64,000 bases of DNA from JABCPE02 sp963530615 (GTDB lineage Bacteria; Bacteroidota; Bacteroidia; Flavobacteriales; Weeksellaceae). The stretch's first letter is position 1. Every line of letters starts with the position of its first letter. Of this stretch, positions 52,987-63,139 are shown piece by piece. Both the position numbers and the translations under genes were made by a program. The stretch lies in the NCBI GenBank assembly GCA_963530615.1, contig CAUSDX010000008.1:1-64000 (forward strand), read 5' to 3'. The notes under the pieces are model-generated. The model was not told where the DNA came from, made no database searches, and was given only the letters and a program-made list of their open reading frames with translations.

Positions 52987-55900
52987 TTATTTTAATATGA
53001 TTTTAGAATCTGTTTTTCCTAACTCTACCATCAAGCTATTTCTTAACCCCGATAAAAATTGATCTATCTCTTCTGGAGTCGTCAAGATTTTTCCTGATAT
53101 TTTTCTGGTAATATTCACCTCTTTTATGAGTGTTTTCCCAGGTTTATCCCCATTTATTCTTTCCTTCGCTTCTGCAATGGTCTTTATGTATTGCACTCTA
53201 AAATCAGTACTTTTGCTTTCCCATACTTCCAGCTCATTATAATTCTCGGTGTTTTCTATTTTCACTAAAAATGCGGATCGTTCTGGGATAATGTTTTTCG
53301 CAACTCCCTCTTTTTCTTCTATAGAATTTTCCAACTCATCAAAGATTTTTGTATAAATCTCTATGACCTGATTTCTTAAAGCATTGATGAGATCTTCTAT
53401 CGCTTTTTTGAGAGTTCTATATTGTTTCAGCACTATAGGGAACTGTAAGGCAGGATTTTTTTCTGTCTCCATAAAGTTTTTAATCTCCTTATACTGCTCA
53501 GCATAGCTCTGCTCCTCTTTCTCACCTAATCTCTCTAAATTATTTTTATTTTGATGTAGAAACTCTTTGATATCGTTATACCTGCTGATATTACCCATAA
53601 TGAAATCCTTAATCTGAGCATACTCATCTCTTTGCTGTTTCAGAGTTTCTTTTTGGGCAATCACTTTCTGCATCATTCCTTCATTCGTCCCTGTTTCCAT
53701 AATGTATTTCAAGGCAAGATGGTAATTTTTGATACACTCATAAAAAGGATAGCCTCCATATTCTTTTTTATCAGTATTGACCTCTATCAGTATTTCTTCT
53801 AAATTTTTCTTGAAAGTCTCAATAATCTGTTTTGGCTCTAAGGTAGGAGAAAGATTAATGCTTAAGAAAATATCTTGCACCGCAGTACAAAAATCATTAA
53901 TCTCTTCTTGGTTATATTTTTTGGGAGAACAGATCTCTATTCCAGCTCTGGAGCTACTGTTAATCGCCAATTCATAATACTTTTTAGGATCCAGCTCTTC
54001 GTTAAGATAATAAAAGGCTCTATGTTTTTTAATCACAAGCTTATAGACAATATCTAACACAGCAATGTCTTTCCACCCATAAGGAGCTTTATCATAATAT
54101 TTTACCAGATCTACAAGATTGACTTTATTATCGTATTTTCTCGAAATGGTGGTATTCACATCTTCTTCTGCGATAGAAGACTGATACAGATCTCCATTTA
54201 TTTGAGTAGAAGAAGTTGCTTTTCTTAATTCTTCATTATTTTTTGCAAATTTATTACTCCACTCATATTTATTATAGATCGCTTTAACATGTCTATCTAA
54301 CATCTGAGCGTATCTCTGTGATGGGATAGTCACCGCTATAGTATTTGCTTTGTTGATTTGCTGTTGAGAAATATAAGAAGTTTCCGAAAATTTTTTCTCA
54401 AATGTCACTTGTAGTTCTGATAAAAGTCTATTATTATCATTAGCAAAATCCTCTAAGGTTCTTACTCTCTCCCCTGTAGCTGTACTTTTGTTATCATCTA
54501 AAAATTTAGCAGTTTTAGCATATTTGTAGAAGCCATTTAGGAAACTTTTATTCTCATCAAGTTTGAGCCATTCAAAGATATTTATATACAAATCTTCTTG
54601 GCGAATACTTGATGATATCACACCACTTTTCATTTCATCCCCATCAAATACCACAAACTTCACTCCTATATCACCGTTTTGGAGTTCTACCTTGTCATCT
54701 ATGGAAATTCCTACTTTTATGTTTCTATTCCCAAGATTATAGGAACTTTGAGGTTTTATTAATTTTTGAATGAATTGGTCATAAAAATATTTTAAATTTA
54801 CATTACTTGGAACAATGGTATTTGCAATGATATTTGCTACCAAAATACCATCATTATTTAGAAATCTATATTTCCCTTCACTTTCTTGTATTATATTACT
54901 TTTTATCAGCTGATTTAGTACTATTTCTACCTTTTTTTCAATATCTACCTTTACTTCTGAAATATGATTAATCAAGAGAAGGGCAAGATTCTCTACCGTA
55001 GCAGGAAAATTAATCTTCAGAGAATCATCTAAATGAGAAATCATAAACAAAGCTTTTGCTACTCTATGAGCAAAACCTCTGATGTCCTCATCAAAATCAA
55101 TATTCAAAGCTCTATCCAATACAGATTTTGCCATATGGGTAAGGTTTTTACTCAACTGATCATTATAAAAATCATCAAAAGATATAAAATATCCAAACTC
55201 TCGCTTGCTCTGCTTCTTGGCGGTAAAGTGGATAATCCCTAAAATAGATCTCTCAGTATTTTTTATTCCTTCTCCTACGAAACCAATAGATGAGAAAGAC
55301 TGGAAAACATCAGAAATCAATCTAAACTGATAAGGAACAAAAGGATAGGATAAATAAAATTCTTCCGCATCTTGAAAGTTTTTATATAGAGAATGGGCAA
55401 ATTCAAACTGGTTTTGTATACCACCTTTATTTTTTTGATAAAAATCTACTAAGGCTTTGCTTCCCTCCGCATTTTTTTCTAAAAGTCTCTTTTGAGTAAT
55501 ATACTTAGTGTCTTGTGAATCTAATGAGATCATAGTTTCAAACCTTCCCATAATCTTTCCAAAACCATCTTCTTTTCCTTTATTACGATTAACCAAAGAA
55601 CTTAAATCTTGCTGTGCTGTACAAACAATCCATACTTTTTGCCCTAAATTTATTCCTACTCCTTCTACAATAGTTTGTAAATTAAGAAGCAGAGAAGAAT
55701 TGGTTCCTATATATTGAGAAACCTCATCCATTAAGAAAATGAGTCTATAATCATCTGTACTTTTTTCTTCAACATACTCCTTAAACTCAGAAATCAGCTC
55801 TTCTATCGTATATTCCCGGTTATCATTTAATGCCTCCGCGAGAGAAATTTTATCTATATTTTCATCAAATTCTGCTACAATATCTATTAATTTAGCTTTA

Positions 55901-56532
55901 CGCAGATGCAGTAAATCTCTGATTTTATTATCTTCCCAATCTACATCAAAAACACTAGAAACTCTCTCTCTGAAAGCTTCTAAGCAACCTTTTTTCTGTA
56001 ATTGCTTTTCTATGAGTATTGCAAAAGCGATATTAGAACCATAGAACCCTCTTTTAATATTTAACTGCTGTAATAATACTCTTGTGATAACACTTTTCTT
56101 ATTTCCTATCTCTGCTACTGCATCTATATTAAATATGATCTCATCTATGACAGACGCACTAATTTTTTTCTCTATATTGAGAACATTAGATGGTGTAACT
56201 TCTGAAAAATCATCTAAATCCTCACTATCTTTCACCGCTTCTATATAGCGTTGCAAAGCTCTCTGACGGGTATTTTGGTTAAGACAATAAAATAAGTATT
56301 TAATAAAGTGAGATTTACCACTTCCATAATATCCATTTATCCATATCCCTGTTTTTCCTGTGGTTTTATTTACTATAGCATCAAGAAATTTATATATATT
56401 TTGGAGAATATCCTTAGTAAAAACATATTCTTCTATTTCTTGTTTTGTTCGCTCTTCTTCCATACTACCTACCACAACAGCAGGATCTATATGGCGATTA
56501 ATATTTTTTTCGTAGATGTTTTCTAATTTCAT
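52987..56532 (-). CDS. brxC: BREX P-loop ATPase BrxC
   Basis: An 1181-residue ATPase. The family start MKLENIYEKNINRHIDPAVVV is followed by Walker A GIWINGYYGSGKSHFIKYLF (near residue 69) and a Walker B-like LIFLMDEVSQYIG (near residue 268). A long helical rest with coiled coils follows (residues 950-1110). It is the largest conserved component of type 1 BREX and is required for exclusion and methylation; it likely uses ATP to remodel a PglX-containing complex. It overlaps brxB by four bases (ATGA), a mark of translational coupling. Confidence 0.93.
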   Translation of the reverse strand: MKLENIYEKNINRHIDPAVVVGSMEEERTKQEIEEYVFTKDILQNIYKFLDAIVNKTTGKTGIWINGYYGSGKSHFIKYLFYCLNQNTRQRALQRYIEAVKDSEDLDDFSEVTPSNVLNIEKKISASVIDEIIFNIDAVAEIGNKKSVITRVLLQQLNIKRGFYGSNIAFAILIEKQLQKKGCLEAFRERVSSVFDVDWEDNKIRDLLHLRKAKLIDIVAEFDENIDKISLAEALNDNREYTIEELISEFKEYVEEKSTDDYRLIFLMDEVSQYIGTNSSLLLNLQTIVEGVGINLGQKVWIVCTAQQDLSSLVNRNKGKEDGFGKIMGRFETMISLDSQDTKYITQKRLLEKNAEGSKALVDFYQKNKGGIQNQFEFAHSLYKNFQDAEEFYLSYPFVPYQFRLISDVFQSFSSIGFVGEGIKNTERSILGIIHFTAKKQSKREFGYFISFDDFYNDQLSKNLTHMAKSVLDRALNIDFDEDIRGFAHRVAKALFMISHLDDSLKINFPATVENLALLLINHISEVKVDIEKKVEIVLNQLIKSNIIQESEGKYRFLNNDGILVANIIANTIVPSNVNLKYFYDQFIQKLIKPQSSYNLGNRNIKVGISIDDKVELQNGDIGVKFVVFDGDEMKSGVISSSIRQEDLYINIFEWLKLDENKSFLNGFYKYAKTAKFLDDNKSTATGERVRTLEDFANDNNRLLSELQVTFEKKFSETSYISQQQINKANTIAVTIPSQRYAQMLDRHVKAIYNKYEWSNKFAKNNEELRKATSSTQINGDLYQSSIAEEDVNTTISRKYDNKVNLVDLVKYYDKAPYGWKDIAVLDIVYKLVIKKHRAFYYLNEELDPKKYYELAINSSSRAGIEICSPKKYNQEEINDFCTAVQDIFLSINLSPTLEPKQIIETFKKNLEEILIEVNTDKKEYGGYPFYECIKNYHLALKYIMETGTNEGMMQKVIAQKETLKQQRDEYAQIKDFIMGNISRYNDIKEFLHQNKNNLERLGEKEEQSYAEQYKEIKNFMETEKNPALQFPIVLKQYRTLKKAIEDLINALRNQVIEIYTKIFDELENSIEEKEGVAKNIIPERSAFLVKIENTENYNELEVWESKSTDFRVQYIKTIAEAKERINGDKPGKTLIKEVNITRKISGKILTTPEEIDQFLSGLRNSLMVELGKTDSKIILK

Positions 56533-57146
56533 ATTTTTAACATTGGATTTAAATGATTCACTCTATAAATATTTTCATCACCGGACACACCAAATAATGA
56601 AAAAAACTTATCATCTCTCAATTCACCTGGATAAAATGCTATGATTTTATAATTACGGACATATTTTTCTATTTTTTTTAGAAAATCTGATAATCTCAGA
56701 TAAGGATATATCTCTCCTATTCCACTCAGCAATAGATAAACTTTATCATCACCCTTAACTTTAAAATAATGCTTAATTTTTTCTCCTATATGCTCAATAA
56801 ACTCATCACTATTCGCTTTACTTATCAAATAAAATAAATTAGATTGATAATCTCTACTCTCCGCATCAAATGTTTCATTCAATAATGTATTACCAAAAAT
56901 TTCCTGAGACTCTAACCATTTTATAAATTCACAATATAGATTAATTAATAAACTATTAAGCGTATTGAAAGGGCGTTTTAACTTTTTATCTAAGTTAAGT
57001 ATTTCCTCTCGCATTTCAAATTCCTCTATGGGAGAATATGTGTAAATATATACAGGAAAAAAAAGCAATCCTGTATCTGGATTTATGAATTCTTGTTTGG
57101 ATAATAATTCATAAACAGCATTCATTTTTTTTGATGTTTCTTCCAT
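56529..57146 (-). CDS. brxB: BREX protein BrxB (DUF1788)
   Basis: A 205-residue protein with the DUF1788 core: LLSGIGEIYPYLRLSDFLKKIE (near residue 145) and KIIAFYPGELRD, then SLFGVSGDENIYRVN near the C-terminus. It is a small structural component of type 1 BREX with no enzymatic motif. The frame extends to 57167, but the ATG at 57144-57146 overlaps the brxA stop (TAATG) and gives the usual length. It ends in ATGA with brxC. Confidence 0.9.
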   Translation of the reverse strand: MEETSKKMNAVYELLSKQEFINPDTGLLFFPVYIYTYSPIEEFEMREEILNLDKKLKRPFNTLNSLLINLYCEFIKWLESQEIFGNTLLNETFDAESRDYQSNLFYLISKANSDEFIEHIGEKIKHYFKVKGDDKVYLLLSGIGEIYPYLRLSDFLKKIEKYVRNYKIIAFYPGELRDDKFFSLFGVSGDENIYRVNHLNPMLKI

Positions 57147-57724
57147 TACCTTTTTAGCATTAAACAATTAAAAAACCAACCATCATCATATTTTTCAATA
57201 AGGTCTATTAAACCTCTGCTTGGCTCTATCATATTAATTTTTTCAGAATCATAAATTCCTACTTGTTTAAATATTAAAACTGCTATCTGAGAAAGCTTAT
57301 ATTTTGTTTTTTCTGAAATTGTGTCAAATTCTTTATCTCCTAATTTTTTAGATAAAAAATAACTAAATTCATAAGTATCTAATTTATTATCATATATTTT
57401 CCATTTTTGATAAACTACTTCTATTGCAAATTCTACAAGAATAGAGTGAAGTTTACAAAGTGCTAAAAACAAAATAATTTTCTGATCTTTTTCATGAGCT
57501 ATCTCTCTGTAAAATTCTAGATAGTCTACATTGAGTTTTTTTAATCTTTTGTCAATAGTTTGTTTTAGTTTCTTTTTTGATGACTCTGAATTGGTAGGAA
57601 TGACAAAATAACTTATATTTTCTTGTCCTTCTAAATAGGATTCAATATCTTGTACTGCTTCAATATAAATTGAAGTTTCTTTATATAACAAAGCTCCCGA
57701 TGTAAAATTTAAATTATATCCCAT
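57146..57724 (-). CDS. brxA: BREX protein BrxA (DUF1819)
   Basis: A 192-residue, mainly helical protein of the DUF1819 family. The N-terminal YNLNFTSGALLYKETSIYIE and a late IAVLIFKQVGIYDSEK, PSRGLIDLI are recognisable. BrxA proteins bind DNA and are the first gene of most BREX operons. It is coupled to brxB by a one-base overlap. Upstream is a 175-base region with two terminators and a tRNA, with no regulator gene, so any BrxR-type control would be encoded elsewhere. Confidence 0.87.
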   Translation of the reverse strand: MGYNLNFTSGALLYKETSIYIEAVQDIESYLEGQENISYFVIPTNSESSKKKLKQTIDKRLKKLNVDYLEFYREIAHEKDQKIILFLALCKLHSILVEFAIEVVYQKWKIYDNKLDTYEFSYFLSKKLGDKEFDTISEKTKYKLSQIAVLIFKQVGIYDSEKINMIEPSRGLIDLIEKYDDGWFFNCLMLKR

Positions 57725-57813
57725 TTTGATTATATCATTTTTATTTTGAACTATTCTCTATTTTTCTAATAGAAAATGTATAAGAATTAAGTCTCCAAAA
57801 TTATAAAAAAAAT

Positions 57814-57836
57814 CAACCTGATAGGTTGCTTTTTTT
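57814..57836. terminator. Hairpin with T-runs on both strands upstream of brxA
   Basis: A 6-base stem (CAACCT, AGGTTG) with a 3-base loop, followed by T-tracts on both strands. It would limit transcription from either side into the brxA leader. Confidence 0.6.
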
Positions 57837-57856
57837 ATAAAATATAAAAACAAATA

Positions 57857-57888
57857 AAAAAGGATAATAAACTTTCATTTATTATCCT
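57857..57888 (-). terminator. Terminator of the initiator tRNA gene
   Basis: An 11-base stem (AGGATAATAAA with TTTATTATCCT) and a 6-base loop, followed by a T-run on the minus strand, 12 bases after the tRNA 3' end. Confidence 0.8.
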
Positions 57889-57900
57889 CTCAAAAATTAG

Positions 57901-57973
<73 letters not shown>

Positions 57974-57984
57974 GTATTGTTTTG

Positions 57985-58014
57985 CAAAGATACAACTTTT
58001 TTTTTACCATCCAA
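57985..58014 (-). promoter_or_regulatory. Promoter of the initiator tRNA, TTTG-N19-TATCTTTG
   Basis: On the minus strand TTG (58014-58012) is followed after 19 bases by TATCTTTG (57992-57985). This is the best consensus promoter in the window. It lies 12 bases upstream of the tRNA 5' end. Confidence 0.75.
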
Positions 58015-58093
58015 ATTTTTTATAAACTTTTTTCAAAAAAAATATTTTTATGCTTTATTTCTATACCATATAAAGAGAAAACCTTAATTTTAC

Positions 58094-59830
58094 ATGCTCA
58101 ATATAATTACAATGAATAATATCGTTAAAAGGTTATTCGGAATAGGCATGAAGTTCAAGAAATGGTTTATTTTCACTTTCATCATCTCCATTCTTGCAGC
58201 TTTAGTCTCTACTTATCGTCCCATTTTCACAAAAGAAATTGTAGATGTTTTTATTATCAAAGAAAAAAATAATGAACATCTGATACAGAATATCTATATT
58301 CTTTTAGGTCTAGTTATTTTAGAGACTTTTTTACAAGTTTTACTCTATTATTTTTCTAATTTCATTGCCCAAAATGTAATTCGCGATATTCGTGAGAGAC
58401 TTTATCAGAAACTTATTCATTTCAAAACTTCTTTTTTTGACCAAACTCCAATTGGCAATTTAGTTACTCGTGCTATTGGTGATGTGGAAACTATAGCTGT
58501 AGTGTATACCGATGGTTTTTTAATGATTTTTGGAGATATATTGCGGGTTATTTTAGTATTAGTTGCAATGTTCATGGTCAATGCTGAGCTAAGCTATATT
58601 GTTATTTTGATGCTTCCTATGATGTATTTCATCACGAGATTTTTTCAAAAAAAACTAAAATCTGCATTCACTTCAGAACGAATTTTAACCTCATCCCAAA
58701 ATAGTTTTGTACAAGAAAGATTATCAGGAATGTCTCTTATTCAAGTTTTTAATCGTGAGAAGGCTGAATTTGAAAAATTTAATCATATCAATATTGAGCT
58801 AAAAAAAGCCTTTTTAAAAACTGTTTTTTATTTCTCTTTATTTTTTCCTGTAGTGGAATTACTTTCTTCTTTTTTCATTGGAATAGTGTTATTTTACGCT
58901 GGTTTTAATGCTATTTTTAACCAAAATGCAAGTGTAGGAGATATTATTGCCTTCATTGGATTCATTTCTTTGTTGGTCAGACCTTTAAGACAGATTGCAG
59001 ATAGATTTAACAATATTCAAAGAGGACTTGTAGGAGCAGAGCGAGTGCTAAACATTATGGATGAAAATGAAAATTCAACTCCGAATTTAGGACTTATCAA
59101 AAAAAATAATTTAGAAGGAAAAATAGAATTTCAAAATGTGAAGTTTGCGTATAATGAAAAACAGCAAGTTTTAAAAGGTATTAGTTTTAGTGTAAAACCT
59201 GGGGAAACCATCGCTATTGTGGGAGCAACAGGAGCTGGAAAATCTACTATTATTAGCCTTATTACAAGACTCTATGATATTACTAATGGAAAAATTCTGA
59301 TAGATGATATTGATATTTATGATTATGAACTTTATCACCTACGCGGACAAATTGGTGTTGTTCTTCAAGATGTTTTTCTTTTCCATGGAAGCATCTTTGA
59401 AAATTTAACATTAGGAAATAAAAATATTTCTTTGGATCAAGTAAAAACAGCCGCAAAGGAAATTGGCATTGATGATTTTATTGAAAAATTACCTAACGGG
59501 TATGACTTTATCGTTAGCGAAAGAGGAGCTTCCATCTCATTAGGACAAAGACAATTATTATCTTTTTTAAGAGCTTATTTAACTAACCCTAAAATATTAA
59601 TTTTAGATGAAGCAACCTCTTCCATAGACCATGAATCAGAAAAACTCATTCAAAAAGCCACTGAAAAAATAACACAAAACAGAACCTCAATCATTATCGC
59701 TCATCGTCTATCTACCATAAAAAAAGCAAACAGAATCATCGTGATGCATCAAGGAAAAGTAGTGGAAATGGGAACACATCAAGAACTCCTAAACAAAAAA
59801 GGATATTACTCTGAATTATATAAAAACTAA
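58094..59830 (+). CDS. MsbA-like ABC exporter, fused permease and ATPase
   Basis: A 578-residue half-transporter. Six membrane segments lie in residues 20-300. The nucleotide domain has Walker A IVGATGAGKSTIISLI (near residue 380), the signature ASISLGQRQLLSFLRA, Walker B ILILDEATSSID and the H-loop IIAHRLSTI. It forms a homodimer or pairs with another half, and exports lipids or drugs; MsbA of lipid A is a possibility but the substrate is not known. An in-frame ATG at 58112 is an alternative start. Confidence 0.88.
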   Translation: MLNIITMNNIVKRLFGIGMKFKKWFIFTFIISILAALVSTYRPIFTKEIVDVFIIKEKNNEHLIQNIYILLGLVILETFLQVLLYYFSNFIAQNVIRDIRERLYQKLIHFKTSFFDQTPIGNLVTRAIGDVETIAVVYTDGFLMIFGDILRVILVLVAMFMVNAELSYIVILMLPMMYFITRFFQKKLKSAFTSERILTSSQNSFVQERLSGMSLIQVFNREKAEFEKFNHINIELKKAFLKTVFYFSLFFPVVELLSSFFIGIVLFYAGFNAIFNQNASVGDIIAFIGFISLLVRPLRQIADRFNNIQRGLVGAERVLNIMDENENSTPNLGLIKKNNLEGKIEFQNVKFAYNEKQQVLKGISFSVKPGETIAIVGATGAGKSTIISLITRLYDITNGKILIDDIDIYDYELYHLRGQIGVVLQDVFLFHGSIFENLTLGNKNISLDQVKTAAKEIGIDDFIEKLPNGYDFIVSERGASISLGQRQLLSFLRAYLTNPKILILDEATSSIDHESEKLIQKATEKITQNRTSIIIAHRLSTIKKANRIIVMHQGKVVEMGTHQELLNKKGYYSELYKN

Positions 59831-59832
59831 AT

Positions 59833-60558
59833 TTACTTTTGAGAAAAAATCTGCCCCAATATAATACCAGCCGCCATGGAAACATTTAGACTTTCCGTGG
59901 ATTGCAATTTTCCGAATCTTGGAATTGTAATATTATCGGATACTAATTTCTTAATAATAGGACGGATTCCATTTCCTTCATTTCCTAAAATCAAATAAAA
60001 TCTTTCAGGAAAATCTATTGAATACAGATTTTTTCCGACCATATCCGTTCCAAAAACAGGACGATCGGCTTCTTCCAAAAGCTGTTCTATCTCTTGATAA
60101 ACTACATTTACCCTCGTAAAAGACCCCATCGTTGCTTGGATAACCTTGGGATTATAAACATCTACGCTATCAGGAGAACAAATAATCTGCTCAATCCCAA
60201 ACCAATCCGCCAGACGGATAATCGTCCCTAAATTACCAGGGTCTTGAATATTATCTAAAACCAACTGAATAGGAGCTTCTATACTTTTATTCTCTTGAAG
60301 TTCACAAACCGCAACTGAATCTTTAGGATGCTGTAAAAGACTAATTTTCTGAAGCTCTCTTTCTGTAATCTGATGAACCATAACTCCTGAAAAATCTAAC
60401 TCCGAAGGATTAACACTGAAAATTTCTTTTACCTTAAAAGAAGATTTTCTCAATTCTTTAATAATTTTATTCCCCTCTACCAAGAATAAATTGTATTTTT
60501 GTCTAAATTTTTTTTTATCCAAAGAAGTTAAAATCTTTACCGTATGATTCGTCAGCAT
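59833..60558 (-). CDS. SpoU/TrmH-family RNA 2'-O-methyltransferase
   Basis: A 241-residue knotted (SPOUT) methyltransferase. An N-terminal substrate-binding part MLTNHTVKILTSLDKKKFRQ with LFLVEGNKIIKEL leads to the catalytic part: LVLDNIQDPGNLGTIIRLADWFG, YLILGNEGNGIRPII and ESLNVSMAAGIILGQ are the three trm motifs (seen in parts). The longer frame starts with TTG at 60576; the ATG at 60556-60558 gives the family start. It still overlaps the divergent tamL gene by 15 bases. The RNA target, likely rRNA, is not known. Confidence 0.87.
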   Translation of the reverse strand: MLTNHTVKILTSLDKKKFRQKYNLFLVEGNKIIKELRKSSFKVKEIFSVNPSELDFSGVMVHQITERELQKISLLQHPKDSVAVCELQENKSIEAPIQLVLDNIQDPGNLGTIIRLADWFGIEQIICSPDSVDVYNPKVIQATMGSFTRVNVVYQEIEQLLEEADRPVFGTDMVGKNLYSIDFPERFYLILGNEGNGIRPIIKKLVSDNITIPRFGKLQSTESLNVSMAAGIILGQIFSQK

Positions 60559-63126
60559 TTTAATATTTTTTTCCAAAAGTACTATAAACTCTCTATTTTT
60601 GCAATAATATTGGGATTTCTTTATTCATGTAGTACCAAAAAAGTTTCTGAAGGAGAATATCTTTTAACAAAAAATAAATATACATATACGGATAAAGCTC
60701 TATTTTCAAACTCCATTCCTAACTATATTTCTCAGACTCCTAATTCTAGAAATGTTTTAGGTATACCTATGGGACTTTGGCTTTATAATTGGGCTAATCC
60801 CAAATATGATAGCATACTTAATGAATACATGAATTTTCCTTCTAATATGAGAACCCAAAAACTGCGAGATTCCTTAGCTATAAAAATGGGACATCCAGAA
60901 TTTGTAGGGAAAACTATGATATGGAGCAGAATAATGCATACCTTGGGAAAAGCTCCTATCATTTTAGATTCATCAAAAACACACACTAGTGCTAATGCCA
61001 TTAAACGATATTTAGGATACAGAGGTTATTGGGATTCTCATGTAACCTATAATATAGCATTGAACTCCAAAAAGAAAAAAGCTGAAAACCATTTTATTAT
61101 TACTCATAATACTCCGACTTACATTAGTGACTACCATCTTCTTATCCATGATAATAATATTAGAAAAATTTACGAACAAAATATTTCTAAAAGCGAAATA
61201 AAAAAAGGACATATCCTTGACCAAAAAAAATTAGAAGATGAAATAAAAAGAATTAATGAAATGATGAGAGAAGCTGGATATTATGGATTCAACGCTTCTA
61301 ATGAAGAGGTTTTCTTTACCGCTGACACACTTAACAACAGAAAACAAGTTCCACTTTTTTTAGAAATAGAAAAGGATACTTTGGGAACGCCTTATAAAAA
61401 ACATACTATTGGAAAGATTGAAATTATCATTAAACCCAACATTACAGACTCTACCAATATTACCGAGAAAATAGGAGATGTAACCATCAAGAAAAAAAAT
61501 AACTCTTTTAAAGGGAAAACGATTTGGAGAGCCATCACTGTAAATAAAGGCGATATATATAATCAAAACCGATTAGACCTTACTAGAAGAAATCTATTGG
61601 CCTTGAATAACTTTAGCATCATCAATGCTAATCCTATCTCTAAAATCAACCCAAACGATACAATTCTAAACCTTAGTTATACCCTTATTCCATTGCAAAA
61701 ATACGACCTAAAACTCGCTACCGATGTTCATTATTCTCAAATATTAAATTTCGGAATTTCTCCTTCCGTAGAATTTACTAGCAGAAATATATTCCATGGT
61801 GGAGAAAATTTCGGAGCAAGTATTTCTGGTATTGTTGGAAGTACTAAAAATGAAAACAATAATTTTTTCAATGCTTATGAGTTTTCGGGGGAACTTAGTT
61901 TGAAATTCCCTAGATTTTTACTTCCTTTTAGCACCGATAAAATTATTCCAAGAAGATATTCTCCTTCTTCTGCTATATCTATGGGGGCTTCTATACAGAA
62001 TAATATCGGATTAGGAAGAGTCAATTTTAATGGAGGGATTAATTATTACCTTAATGTGAATGATGTGGTTTCTCATCGTTTTTCACTGCTGAATACTCAA
62101 TTGAGCAAAACCCGAAATAAGGATAATTATTATGATATTTTCCCTAATGATAAGCATATCCGCGATTATATCTTTGGACTTTATCAAAATATAACCCCTA
62201 CCTTAATTACTGATTTTCACAATAAAAATATTAATTCTGATGTGGTCTCTCGAGCGATTATGCAAGATGTTAGTTTCCAAAATAACCTAAATACTTCGGA
62301 CCAACATAAAATTGCACTATTTAGACAATCTATTATCAATAAAGACCGACTGACCCAAGATGCCTTAATTATAGGCTGGGATTATAATTTTATCTACAAT
62401 GAAATCGGCAAAAAAAATTATAAACATCCTTTCTATTTTAATGCAAAATTTGAAATGGCGGGAAATGCCCTTTCTCTTTTAGAAAAAGTTTTAGGACCTA
62501 AACATATAGAATCTGGCATTGTAAATCCTTTGAAAAACAGCTTTTTCAAAATTCCTTATTATCAATTTGCTAAAGTAGATTTGGACATCAGAAAATATAT
62601 CAACTTCAATGATGGAAAACAAAGCTTAATTTTTAGACAATTCATCGGTTTAGGATTCCCTTACGGAAAATCTTCTTCCATGCCGTTTGTTCGTTCTTAT
62701 TATAATGGCGGTTCTAACGATATAAGAGCTTGGAGAGGTTTTGGAGGCTTAGGGCCTGGCGGTTCTCAGTTAGATGAAAATATCAGAACTTATATGATGG
62801 GCGATATGAAACTAACCACCAATGTAGAATACCGTTTTAGAATGAATGATATGTTTCATGGAGCGATATTTACCGATATGGGAAATACATGGAATATCTC
62901 CTCTGAAGCTGAACCTGAAAGCAAATTTCAGTTAAATAAGTTTTATAAACAAATGGGAATAGGCAGCGGTTTCGGTTTAAGAATTAACATCGCCTATGTT
63001 ACTTTCAGATTTGATTTTGCCTATAAAATGTATAATCCCAACAAATCCGAAGGAAATAGATGGGTAATCTCTAATCTTAAACCACTTGACCCAACAGTAA
63101 ATTTCGCTATCGGTTATCCTTTTTAA
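60544..63126 (+). CDS. tamL: OMP85-like outer-membrane assembly lipoprotein TamL
   Basis: An 860-residue outer-membrane protein. The signal segment IFAIILGFLYSC ends in a lipobox Cys, so it is a lipoprotein unlike BamA. POTRA-like domains follow, then a C-terminal 16-strand barrel with the OMP85 motif FVRSYYNGGSNDIRAWRGFGGLGPGG (seen as YYNGGSNDIRAWRGFG) and the late RFDFAYKMYNP. The Bacteroidota TamL works with TamB in outer-membrane protein or lipid delivery. Start codon ATG at 60544 lies inside the 5' end of the divergent methyltransferase gene. gldB follows after 13 bases. Confidence 0.85.
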   Translation: MIRQHFNIFFQKYYKLSIFAIILGFLYSCSTKKVSEGEYLLTKNKYTYTDKALFSNSIPNYISQTPNSRNVLGIPMGLWLYNWANPKYDSILNEYMNFPSNMRTQKLRDSLAIKMGHPEFVGKTMIWSRIMHTLGKAPIILDSSKTHTSANAIKRYLGYRGYWDSHVTYNIALNSKKKKAENHFIITHNTPTYISDYHLLIHDNNIRKIYEQNISKSEIKKGHILDQKKLEDEIKRINEMMREAGYYGFNASNEEVFFTADTLNNRKQVPLFLEIEKDTLGTPYKKHTIGKIEIIIKPNITDSTNITEKIGDVTIKKKNNSFKGKTIWRAITVNKGDIYNQNRLDLTRRNLLALNNFSIINANPISKINPNDTILNLSYTLIPLQKYDLKLATDVHYSQILNFGISPSVEFTSRNIFHGGENFGASISGIVGSTKNENNNFFNAYEFSGELSLKFPRFLLPFSTDKIIPRRYSPSSAISMGASIQNNIGLGRVNFNGGINYYLNVNDVVSHRFSLLNTQLSKTRNKDNYYDIFPNDKHIRDYIFGLYQNITPTLITDFHNKNINSDVVSRAIMQDVSFQNNLNTSDQHKIALFRQSIINKDRLTQDALIIGWDYNFIYNEIGKKNYKHPFYFNAKFEMAGNALSLLEKVLGPKHIESGIVNPLKNSFFKIPYYQFAKVDLDIRKYINFNDGKQSLIFRQFIGLGFPYGKSSSMPFVRSYYNGGSNDIRAWRGFGGLGPGGSQLDENIRTYMMGDMKLTTNVEYRFRMNDMFHGAIFTDMGNTWNISSEAEPESKFQLNKFYKQMGIGSGFGLRINIAYVTFRFDFAYKMYNPNKSEGNRWVISNLKPLDPTVNFAIGYPF

Positions 63127-63139
63127 TTATGAGTTAAAT

